Source: Methylococcaceae bacterium
GTDB lineage: Bacteria; Pseudomonadota; Gammaproteobacteria; Methylococcales; Methylomonadaceae
Reading direction: 5' to 3'
DNA length: 5,961 nucleotides
Assembly: GCA_947505055.1 (NCBI GenBank)
Contig: CANNLO010000302.1
Span: 1-5,961 of the forward strand
Part shown: positions 1 through 5,877 of the stretch, piece after piece
Layout: the number at the start of each line of letters is the position of its first letter
Position numbering within the stretch: the first letter of the stretch is position 1
The notes under the pieces: generated by a model
Databases searched by the model: none
What the model saw: the letters and a program-made list of their open reading frames with translations, nothing else
Told to the model about the DNA's origin: nothing
Translations under genes and position numbers: made by a program

Positions 1-80
1 GTCTCGCAAACTTGACGAACCATTGCTCGAACTCGTTCAGCAACTTCACCTATCAAAATTTTGTAGCGGTATTTTGTCAC
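1..80 (-). pseudogene. tnpA: IS200/IS605-type transposase (TnpA) fragment
   Basis: The minus strand from 80 down to 3 encodes 26 residues containing VTKYRYK and GEVAERVR, followed by a V-R-Q-x-C stretch. This is the signature found just after the first beta strand of IS200/IS605-family HUH/Y1 transposases. These enzymes move single-stranded DNA using a catalytic tyrosine. The catalytic HUH motif and tyrosine would lie further left, outside the window. The usual N-terminal start, with its H-x-x-W/F strand before VTKYRYK, is absent: the frame runs instead into a hairpin (78-96) and unrelated sequence. There is no ATG in frame upstream; the frame stays open to a stop at 183-185. The copy looks 5'-truncated or rearranged and is probably inactive. 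Confidence 0.6.
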
Positions 81-96
81 CGGCTGGAAGCCGGTG
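78..96. repeat. Perfect hairpin with 8-bp stem, IS200/IS605-end-like
   Basis: CACCGGCT and AGCCGGTG form a perfect 8-bp GC-rich stem around a GGA loop, followed on the plus strand by GGTTTTAAC-like sequence. Small imperfect or perfect hairpins near the termini are the substrates recognised by IS200/IS605 transposases, and this one abuts the tnpA fragment exactly. It is therefore probably an element-end hairpin joined to tnpA by a deletion. That assignment is inferred, since only the stem is seen directly. Confidence 0.45.
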
Positions 97-153
97 GTTT
101 TAACCTTATGATGGAGAATAAATTTTACGTTTATTGTGTCGTCTAGAGGCTGT

Positions 154-175
154 CCCCACAAAATCGGGAAGAGCC
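154..175 (-). repeat. IS terminal inverted repeat (ISL3-like), left copy
   Basis: Read on the minus strand from 175, this 22-mer starts GGCTCTTCCCG and ends GTGGGG. It matches the sequence at 5856-5877 on the plus strand at 21 of 22 positions, so the two are inverted copies. A GG-initial tip of the form GGCTCTTC is typical of ISL3-family ends. Beyond the 22 bases the two copies differ, which fits the left and right ends of one IS type. If 175 is the tip, the element body lies to the left, where it is soon interrupted by the tnpA fragment. The family assignment is from memory of the tip pattern and is tentative. Confidence 0.55.
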
Positions 176-332
176 CATATATTTACTAAAAAATTAAGTA
201 TTTGTTAAGATTAAAATTATATTCTTATGTTTGTCAGCCGATTGATACTTTATTTGATAAGAAATAAGACTGGCACTGTAGTGCTATTAAAAGATAATGA
301 TCGGAGTATTAATGAATAATGCGATCATCAGG

Positions 333-361
333 TTGATTTTATTGTGTCACTAGGCTAAATA
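333..361 (+). promoter_or_regulatory. Candidate sigma70-type promoter
   Basis: TTGATT (333-338) is a good -35 match. A 17-base spacer separates it from TAAATA (356-361), a weak -10 match. It would start transcription near 368, about 100 bases before the hydrolase start codon, giving a leader that contains the stem-loop at 382-413. It is the best-spaced pair I found, but in AT-rich DNA such pairs are common. Confidence 0.25.
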
Positions 362-370
362 TTAGTGACA
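345..370. promoter_or_regulatory. Operator-like dyad TGTCACTA-N10-TAGTGACA
   Basis: Two perfect 8-base half-sites in inverted orientation are separated by 10 bases, a geometry typical of sites for dimeric helix-turn-helix regulators. The dyad overlaps the spacer and -10 of the candidate promoter, so a bound protein would be expected to repress. The cognate regulator is not in the window and I cannot assign the motif to a known family. It could equally be read as an RNA stem-loop with an 8-bp stem. Confidence 0.4.
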
Positions 371-381
371 TTAAATTAATA

Positions 382-413
382 ATACCACTCTAATTTCTAT
401 TGGAAATTGGTAT
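382..413 (+). promoter_or_regulatory. Interrupted stem-loop in the hydrolase leader
   Basis: AATTTC (392-397) pairs with GAAATT (403-408) around a 5-base loop. The stem continues as ATACC (382-386) with GGTAT (409-413) after a one-sided bulge on the left. If transcription starts near 368 this would fold in the 5' untranslated RNA. Its function is unknown. Confidence 0.25.
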
Positions 414-471
414 ATAAATAAACATTAACACATTTAAATGTATTATTTAATAATATGCCATATCCAGTGCT

Positions 472-1845
472 ATGCGAGTAAATATAAGAGGTAATATTTT
501 GAATATATATAATAATTTTTATTCAAAAACTAGTATTCGTAATCATAAATATCGTGGGGTATCAAAATCACTGTTTTGTTTGTCGCTATTGACCACTACG
601 CCAAGCTTTGCGGATCTTATATCTCCGGTCAGCTTAGCAAACAAACAAGGAACTTCCAGCCCGGGACCGATCGCGGTTCTTAAGGCTCAGGATCAAACGG
701 GCAATGCCGATGATCCTTCTAAGTATCTGGAGTTTATACCGGCAAGAAGAGGCTATAAAGGCATTTTCAAGTTCACCATCCCCAGCAATATTAATCAGAC
801 CTTGAAGTCGTTGACTTTTCATGCGAATTATCGTGGCCCACAAATGGTTAATGAAAAATGGACTTTCAACTTGTTGGATGTTACGAGTGGCAAATGGGTC
901 TCTGTTGCTAACAACAGCAACGCTGCTGCCTGGACTTGGGGTGGCGTCAACGCAGTTGTAACAGGAGATCCAAGCCGATTTATTGACAGTAATGGTCAAA
1001 TCAGTCTTCAATACAGTACGGGAGGCAATATCGATAATAGTCAGCTTGATTATCTGGCTTTAGAAACGACCACGACGGATCCCGTTACACCGCCGCCGCC
1101 AACATCAACACCGCCACCGCCACCACCGTCTACTCAGGGAAACCGCTGGCAGCCAGCAATCGGTACCGCTTGGCAAATACAATATACCGGCACTATCGAC
1201 ACTTCATTGAATGTTGACACGTATAATCTTGATTTGTTTGATACCAGCGCGTCAGTCATCGCTGGATTAAAGGCCAAAGGTAAGCATGTTATTTGTTATT
1301 TTAGCGCAGGCAGCTACGAAAACTGGCGGCCTGATGTCGGAAAATTTCCTGCATCAGTATTGGGCCAAAATCTGGATGGCTGGGCTGGTGAAAAATGGCT
1401 GGATGTAAGGCAGATAACTACGCTGATACCCATCATGCAGGCTCGTATACAATTAGCTGCAGAAAAAGGTTGCGATGCTGTTGATCCTGATAATGTAGAT
1501 GGTTACAGTAACAGCACCGGGTTTACCCTGAGTTATAACGATCAGCTTTCGTATAACAAGGCTCTTGCCCTGGCAGCACACAATCTTGGACTTGCTGTAA
1601 GCCTGAAAAATGATCTGGATCAAATTAAGGATCTTGTGAGTTATTTTGACTTTGCCGTCAATGAGGAATGCTATCAATATAATGAATGCAGTATACTCAA
1701 GCCTTTCATAGCTGCAGGAAAACCAGTATTTGGTATTGAGTATAACCTGTCAACTGCGAGTTTCTGCCCACAAGCTAATGGAAGTAATTTTGATTTCTTG
1801 AAAAAGAACCTGTCTCTCGATGCCGCGAGAACATCCTGTAGATAA
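472..1845 (+). CDS. Secreted endo-alpha-1,4-polygalactosaminidase-type hydrolase (GH114 fold), two modules
   Basis: The predicted product is an exported enzyme cleaving alpha-1,4-linked galactosamine or N-acetylgalactosamine polymers such as Pel. Its 457 residues divide as follows. Residues 1-48 are a long basic n-region and a hydrophobic signal sequence with likely cleavage after PSFA. Residues about 50-200 form a beta-rich module (IFKFTIP, WTFNLLDV, DYLALE) that I cannot assign and that may bind sugar. Residues 204-220 are a Pro/Thr/Ser linker. Residues 224-457 are the GH114 domain. The GH114 domain shows WQIQYTG, DLFDTSAS, ICYFSAGSYE (274-283), DPDNVDGY (338-345) and NEEC (397-400). By family comparison the Asp of the PDN motif region and Glu398 are the catalytic acids. 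The usual Glu before PDN is Asp here, a conservative change. Paired cysteines (334, 400, 406, 432, 456) fit a periplasmic or extracellular protein. ATG472 lacks a clear ribosome binding site; TTG499 is an alternative start. The frame looks intact. The gene converges on the pel fragment. Confidence 0.85.
   Translation: MRVNIRGNILNIYNNFYSKTSIRNHKYRGVSKSLFCLSLLTTTPSFADLISPVSLANKQGTSSPGPIAVLKAQDQTGNADDPSKYLEFIPARRGYKGIFKFTIPSNINQTLKSLTFHANYRGPQMVNEKWTFNLLDVTSGKWVSVANNSNAAAWTWGGVNAVVTGDPSRFIDSNGQISLQYSTGGNIDNSQLDYLALETTTTDPVTPPPPTSTPPPPPPSTQGNRWQPAIGTAWQIQYTGTIDTSLNVDTYNLDLFDTSASVIAGLKAKGKHVICYFSAGSYENWRPDVGKFPASVLGQNLDGWAGEKWLDVRQITTLIPIMQARIQLAAEKGCDAVDPDNVDGYSNSTGFTLSYNDQLSYNKALALAAHNLGLAVSLKNDLDQIKDLVSYFDFAVNEECYQYNECSILKPFIAAGKPVFGIEYNLSTASFCPQANGSNFDFLKKNLSLDAARTSCR
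488..501 (+). promoter_or_regulatory. Ribosome binding site favouring an alternative TTG start
   Basis: GAGGT (488-492) sits 6 bases before TTG at 499-501, which is in frame with the hydrolase. ATG472 is preceded only by CCAGTGCT, with no purine-rich site. Starting at 499 removes nine residues and leaves a shorter, more ordinary n-region before the signal peptide. TTG is a rarer start codon than ATG, so the choice stays open. Confidence 0.35.
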
Positions 1846-1860
1846 ACTTCACCACTCACC

Positions 1861-1938
1861 ATAAGAAAGCCAGAATTTTTCGCGAAAATTTAAATAGGCT
1901 TCAGCCGATTTTAACAACGAAAAGTTCTGGCACTTATT
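1861..1938. repeat. 78-bp near-palindromic element
   Basis: The left arm 1861-1882 reads ATAAG-AAA-GCCAGAA-TTTTTCG. The reverse complement of 1918-1938 reads ATAAG-T-GCCAGAA-C-TTTTTCG. Apart from a short unequal spacer and one extra base the arms match. The 35-base centre holds a further small hairpin, GGCT-TC-AGCC (1898-1907), followed by GATTTTAAC; TTTTCGCGAAAA (1877-1888) overlaps the left arm. The element begins 15 bases after the hydrolase stop and may act as its terminator, though no T-run follows the last arm. It could instead be a miniature mobile element or an IS remnant. Confidence 0.5.
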
Positions 1939-1948
1939 GCCGACCTAG

Positions 1949-2016
1949 GTTCTGTTGCAAAGTTTAACCCAATGTAGATTAACAACATGGAGTCTGCAGG
2001 CAGTTATCTAGCTGCC
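1949..2016 (+). mobile_element. IS6-family-like end, remnant
   Basis: GGTTCTGTTGCAAAGTTT (1949-1966) closely resembles the terminal inverted repeat of IS6-family elements, the group that includes IS26 and IS257/IS431. Its tip points left. The body would extend to the right but can be at most about 70 bases long, because pelA coding sequence resumes near 2017. No transposase frame fits in that space. This appears to be a stump left when an IS6-type element deleted adjacent DNA, which would explain why pelA stops abruptly. The exact junction between the remnant and pelA is uncertain. Confidence 0.5.
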
Positions 2017-3168
2017 TTATTCTCCCAATATGACCACTTTCATACCATCATTAAACTGGCGCATCAGCCATAATTTATATGCCTCTGACTGCGACAATTC
2101 ATCACTAGTGAACCAGGTCACTATGGCCGTGTATTGTCCTACAAGGCAATAATTTGGTAATCTCTTGCGCGCATCCGCGTACTCAATTGTATAACCAAAA
2201 TATTTCAAAGACGTAGCCAGTAACTTATGCACTTTGGAATTCTGCAGACCACCAGACTGCTCCTGTCCATCATAAAGGGCCAGAATCCGCTTCGGAAAAA
2301 CTTCCAGACTACCTATACCCAGCATGTCCAATGAAGGATTTGAGACCCAAGGTGTAAATCCAAGCGCAGCTATTCCTCTGGCCACTTCCCTTGCCACACC
2401 CCTCTGTTTTGGCGATACATAATCAATAACAATAATATGAAGGCCATATTGGTCCTGAACCTGATTCAACTTGTTCAGTAACCAGCTTCGATCCGACTCC
2501 GATACCTCATCGTAACTACTTGATACTGAGTTCCAGCGTTGAAATAATGATTCTGCGGCCACAGCCACTGCATAATTGGCAATATCCGGCAACAAATCAA
2601 AACCTCTGTTAAAAATGAGTTTAATGCCTGGAAAACGATGATGCATCGTTCGGATAAGATTAATCAATGCTTTCTGCTGGGCCAAACGAAGATTGGGATC
2701 TTCCGTTATAAGCTGATAACTATCAAGTGTATCCAGAAAAAAACCGTTATACCCACGCTCCCATAAAGGGGCCATCAGTTTATTGATGAGATAGTCCTGC
2801 CACTCCTTTTTACTTAGATCAACGATGCTACTCCCCCATGCTTTATTTTCCCCCAACAGCCAAGTTTTAGGGATTTCTGAGTACCAAGGGCGGCTCCGGT
2901 TAATCTCGCCAACACTTAGATAGGCGAAAACAGTAACGCCTTTAGCGGTGAACTGATCAATGTTATCGATATTATCCGACTCAACCACGACCTGTTCAAA
3001 ATGCGTCAGAAGATCGACTGGTACTGGTTTACCATAAAAAAAAGCGGTACTCGGATGTGCATAAATTTCTGAACAGGTAAAACAGGACAATAAATAGATT
3101 ACAATCCAGGCTCTGCTTTTTGCTGTCGGTTTAGCATAATGGCATTGATTTTCCAGACCTAAAGGCAC
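2017..3168 (-). CDS. pelA: PelA N-terminal fragment: hydrolase domain, deacetylase lost
   Basis: PelA is a periplasmic enzyme, about 950 residues in Pseudomonas, that hydrolyses and de-N-acetylates Pel. Here only 383 residues remain. A signal peptide covers residues 1-37 (hydrophobic WIVIYLLSCF). The GH114-fold hydrolase domain (PelA type, GH166 in CAZy to my knowledge) spans about 40-290. It shows AYLSVGEI (82-89), GFFLDTLDS (142-150), FNRGFDLL (187-194) and VAAESLFQRW (203-212); Glu206 aligns with the essential Glu218 of Pseudomonas PelA. Residues 293-383 begin the next, Rossmann-like domain (ILALYDG, AIVTWFT, MKVVILG) and break off at a stop. The whole deacetylase part is missing. An IS6-like end lies directly downstream and probably caused the loss. 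The start is GTG at 3168 with no strong ribosome binding site; an in-frame stop at 3217-3219 limits longer versions and no better start was seen. The gene follows pelG by 76 bp, whereas pelA is first in the Pseudomonas operon. The hydrolase domain itself looks complete and may be active. Confidence 0.85.
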   Translation of the reverse strand: MPLGLENQCHYAKPTAKSRAWIVIYLLSCFTCSEIYAHPSTAFFYGKPVPVDLLTHFEQVVVESDNIDNIDQFTAKGVTVFAYLSVGEINRSRPWYSEIPKTWLLGENKAWGSSIVDLSKKEWQDYLINKLMAPLWERGYNGFFLDTLDSYQLITEDPNLRLAQQKALINLIRTMHHRFPGIKLIFNRGFDLLPDIANYAVAVAAESLFQRWNSVSSSYDEVSESDRSWLLNKLNQVQDQYGLHIIVIDYVSPKQRGVAREVARGIAALGFTPWVSNPSLDMLGIGSLEVFPKRILALYDGQEQSGGLQNSKVHKLLATSLKYFGYTIEYADARKRLPNYCLVGQYTAIVTWFTSDELSQSEAYKLWLMRQFNDGMKVVILGE

Positions 3169-3221
3169 AACTATGTCACTTTTTATTGGAGATTTGATTA
3201 GAAATAAATCAACAAACTATA

Positions 3222-3236
3222 CGCTTTCGCAAAGCG
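3222..3236 (-). promoter_or_regulatory. Hairpin between pelG and pelA
   Basis: CGCTTT and AAAGCG form a 6-bp stem around a 3-base loop, eight bases after the pelG stop codon. On the transcribed strand it is followed by TATAGTTTGTTGATTT, which is T-rich but broken. It may be a weak terminator or attenuator lowering pelA expression relative to pelG, or an RNA-stabilising hairpin. Confidence 0.3.
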
Positions 3237-3244
3237 GGTAAATA

Positions 3245-4612
3245 TTAACGAAGCATAAATGTTTCGTACACCAGCTTATCCAGTCGCCGAGCTAGGATGA
3301 ACATCCCAACCAGCGTAGTTAACACTACGGACCCCGCAAAACCATAGCCATAAAACGATGGTCCAAGATGTTGGGTAAGTAACGTGAAAAGTATATTTGA
3401 TAACGCGAATAATAGGCAAATATAGAGCGCATCAAGACGATAATCAAAATAAAACAGTAGGTTCAGCACCGCCAGTAATAAAACTTGAACGCCAACTGCT
3501 ACTAAATCGATGTTGAGTAGCACCTGATAGTTTGGAGAGATATTCACCCAATTTAGAAGTTGCTCACCTACTGACAGCAATATAATGACGGTCATGCCCT
3601 GCACTTTAAAAAGTTGAAAAAAACCACGACGTATCACTTGGATCATATCGTCGTAAATCTGCAAAATACTCTGTAAAGGTGCTCCCTGCTTGATGGAGCG
3701 GTAAAACATTTGATATTGTTCGGAAAAATCGGTTTCCATGCGCATCAAGAATACCGCCATACCTGGTAATATAGAAAGATAGGCTAAAAAAATTGGCAGA
3801 TCGTAGAGTACTGAGGCACGTAGCGGAGCAATGATGATGGTACTGGTTTGGGGATTAAACCAGAAAAGCAGCTTGTCAGCCCAAATTGCTAGGTTATAAA
3901 GAAAGCCGGTCGCAGCCAAGCTCAAGTAAATTTGATTGCGTTTTAGAAAGTCAAAGGCAATAAATTGTTTGCTGGAATACGTACGTAATATCAAGTATAA
4001 AAGCATAAAGACCAGAACGCCCTGGCCGATAATAAATCCGCCCAACAATCCTTCCAGTCCATAAACATGTAATTTTAAAGAGGCTCCTACTGTAATACCA
4101 TAACCCACCAGGAAGGCAAACAAAATTCCACCGTAAGCTTTTAGACTCGACAGAAATATCACCACTATCCAAATTACAGAAAGAATGACAAAACCTGCCA
4201 GCATCAAAATCTGATACAGTGCCGTACCATTAAAAAAACTGTACAGCAGTATTACAGCTAATGACCCGCTGATAATTACCACCACCAGAATAGCCCCAAA
4301 CAGATTGGGCAGCACCAAGTTGTTCCTTTTTTCATACAGCCGGTCCGAGACAAAGCGCGTAAACAGTAGCTGCAACGGACTGGTCAGCAACAGGGAAAAT
4401 CCCATAAGGTACGTAACAGATACTTGGAACTCACCGACAAAAGGCTCTGTGTCGGAATTCTCTGTGTTGAACAGGCCAATCAGCAGAATGCCGATAATAG
4501 AAAGCACCCAGGGCCCTGAACTGATAATGCCAGCAAAACTGTAGGCCTGTATTAAACCGGAAAAGCTCTCGCTTTTCATTAAGGTGCGGAGTCTAAAGCC
4601 TATGCCTGCCAT
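3245..4612 (-). CDS. pelG: PelG, Pel synthase complex membrane protein
   Basis: PelG is the polytopic inner-membrane protein that works with PelD, PelE and PelF in making Pel and moving it across the membrane; its fold resembles polysaccharide flippases. The 455-residue length matches Pseudomonas PelG closely, and the N-terminus MAGIGFRLR followed by ISSGPWVLSIIGILLIG is the family hallmark. About twelve hydrophobic segments can be seen, near residues 24-48, 64-85, 101-125, 132-155, 160-178, 186-209, 228-251, 268-290, 338-350, 365-388, 393-412 and 421-441. A conserved-looking ADKLLFWFNP lies at 245-254, and a charged cytoplasmic-type loop spans 291-330. The ATG overlaps the pelF stop in TAATG, so the two genes are translationally coupled. 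A weak GGA site precedes it. No frameshift or truncation is visible, but upstream pelF is beheaded, so expression depends on transcription entering from the IS or from inside pelF. Confidence 0.93.
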   Translation of the reverse strand: MAGIGFRLRTLMKSESFSGLIQAYSFAGIISSGPWVLSIIGILLIGLFNTENSDTEPFVGEFQVSVTYLMGFSLLLTSPLQLLFTRFVSDRLYEKRNNLVLPNLFGAILVVVIISGSLAVILLYSFFNGTALYQILMLAGFVILSVIWIVVIFLSSLKAYGGILFAFLVGYGITVGASLKLHVYGLEGLLGGFIIGQGVLVFMLLYLILRTYSSKQFIAFDFLKRNQIYLSLAATGFLYNLAIWADKLLFWFNPQTSTIIIAPLRASVLYDLPIFLAYLSILPGMAVFLMRMETDFSEQYQMFYRSIKQGAPLQSILQIYDDMIQVIRRGFFQLFKVQGMTVIILLSVGEQLLNWVNISPNYQVLLNIDLVAVGVQVLLLAVLNLLFYFDYRLDALYICLLFALSNILFTLLTQHLGPSFYGYGFAGSVVLTTLVGMFILARRLDKLVYETFMLR

Positions 4613-5855
4613 TACGAATCCAGCGCCTCAGTATAAATATTCGTATAATTGGACAACAAAATATCCTCAGTATAATAGCGCTCAACTCGGCTTATGCCGG
4701 CACACTGAGCTGCATACCAACGTGACTCGTCGGTCAATAAGCCAATAATGGCTTGAGCAGTGGCTTCAGGATCAGCAATTGGCACCACAATTCCAGCAGA
4801 ACCTAGCGCACGGTCCTCTGCGCTATTACCCTCTATAACTTCACGGCAACCACCCACATCAGTAGTTACAACGGGTAAACCGCTGGCATATGCTTCAAGG
4901 ATTACTAAAGGAAAAGCCTCACTGATCGAGGTGAGCACCAGTAATCCCAATTGCGGTAAAAGGTCGCTTGTCTTTTGAAAACCAAGAAAGCGTACATTTT
5001 GTTCCAGTCCCAAATTACGTACCAAATTTTTACATTCGCACACATAGTCAGGATCTTCTTCCTCTGGACCTATCAGCCAGCCTTCGAAATGTGGTAATTG
5101 CGAAACAACTGAGCGCATGGCACGAATAAAAGTTTTTATATCTTTTATCGGCACAATACGACCGATCAAACCGATTACAAAAGGAATTTTTTTGGGGCGC
5201 TGTTCACGTAAGGCAATAAATCTCTCAGTTTTCATGCCATTGGGTATCACGATGGTACGCACAGCATCTGCTCCATCGGCAACCTGCCGTTGCCTGTTTC
5301 TTTCATAGAGACTGATGATAGGGTTAGAATTGTAATAGATCAGACGACCCAGGGATTCGAAATAGCGTATCCACAGCTGATCAAAGTATTTCATTCCCTT
5401 ATCGGGGCCATCACTTAAATAATCACGATGTTCATTAATAAAAATTGATTGCAGGTCTATTTTTCGCTCTTTGGTATAAATTCCATGTTCTGTCAGAATT
5501 AAAGGTCTTCCTGTCAGATTACGCAGGATTGTGCCGAGGAATCCGGCATAACCTGTCGATATTGAATGAAACGCACCTGTTGCTGGCAGTTGTTGGGCAA
5601 TTGAAGCCAGCTTAAAGAGAGGTGCATGCATGGCTCGGACGGTCCATATATAATTAATAAATGAACTATCGGCACAAAAGCGTTGATGGCTTGCAGAGAT
5701 TTGTTCCCAGGCTTCTTCGCTATAAAAAAAATCTTCGGCGGGACAGCCTGATTTTTGCCCCAATGCAGTTAAAACTTGCTGTGCTAATTTTTCATCATAG
5801 CCAATACGCGGATCTCGAAGCCACTCATGAAATTTTTCGGCATCCAAAAAATATT
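4612..5855 (-). pseudogene. pelF: PelF glycosyltransferase, 5'-truncated by an insertion sequence
   Basis: PelF is the cytosolic GT4-family glycosyltransferase that polymerises Pel from UDP-GalNAc. About 411 codons remain against roughly 507 in Pseudomonas; the missing part is the first ~95-100 residues, including the LLLEGTFPYVSGGVS-type start of the N-terminal Rossmann domain. Numbering from TTG5847, the remainder is well conserved. It shows WTVRAMHAPLF (68-78), HSISTGYAGFLG (94-105), LTEHGIYTKERKIDL (118-132), GRIVPIKD (229-236, donor-binding R and K), GPEEEDP (260-266) and the GT4 E-x7-E pair Glu310/Glu318 in SISEAFPLVILE. The frame is open up to the IS tip at 5856 and stops inside the IS at 5884-5886. 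The only candidate start is a TTG (5847) next to the junction, with no ribosome binding site, so it is not the native start. Loss of the first Rossmann strand and glycine-rich loop should abolish activity. The 3' end overlaps pelG by one base. Confidence 0.88.
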
Positions 5856-5877
5856 GGCTCTTCCCGATTTCGTGGGG
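5856..5877 (+). repeat. IS terminal inverted repeat (ISL3-like), right copy
   Basis: Beginning GGCTCTTCCCG at 5856 and ending GTGGGG, this 22-mer is the inverted partner of 154-175 with one mismatch. Its tip lies exactly where pelF homology ends, so it marks the insertion junction. The 8 bases outside this tip (AAAATATT) and those outside the left tip (CATATATT) are not identical, so the two ends do not flank a single insertion event. Confidence 0.6.

Larger units (their letters stand above)
176..471. other. Non-coding AT-rich leader, rich in dyads
   Basis: No convincing reading frame was found on either strand in this stretch between the IS end and the secreted hydrolase gene. It holds several dyad symmetries. 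GCACT-GT-AGTGC lies at 273-284. A 7-bp pair ATGATCG/CGATCAT lies at 297-303 and 322-328. The pair TGTCACTA/TAGTGACA lies at 345-370 and an interrupted stem at 382-413. The palindrome ACATTTAAATGT lies at 430-441 and the near-palindrome ATTATTTAATAAT at 442-454. AT-rich palindromes arise easily by chance; the GC-containing ones are less expected. The region presumably contains the promoter of the downstream gene. Confidence 0.6.

Noticed and set aside
634..1011. Minus-strand open frame of 125 codons inside the secreted hydrolase
   Set aside because: It lies wholly within the well-supported plus-strand gene and has no recognisable domain. Similar antisense frames at 1453-1677 and 1674-1862 were dropped for the same reason.
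1090..1131. CCG/CCA-rich short repeat as a regulatory or CRISPR-like array
   Set aside because: It simply encodes the Pro-rich linker of the hydrolase and has no spacer structure.
1995..2020. GGCAG/CTGCC inverted repeat after the pelA stop as a terminator
   Set aside because: The stem is only 5 bp with a long loop and no T-run follows it on the minus strand.
3951..4172. Minus-strand frame of 73 codons within pelG
   Set aside because: It is an alternative frame of the clearly coding pelG and shows no domain or ribosome binding site.
4305..5308. Plus-strand frames at 4305-4544, 4760-4978 and 5117-5308
   Set aside because: They are antisense to conserved pelG and pelF coding sequence and have low-complexity, unrecognised products.
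176..5855. CATATATT (176-183) and AAAATATT (5848-5855) as a target-site duplication
   Set aside because: Only 6 of 8 bases agree in AT-rich sequence, and they lie on the inner sides of two different IS copies.
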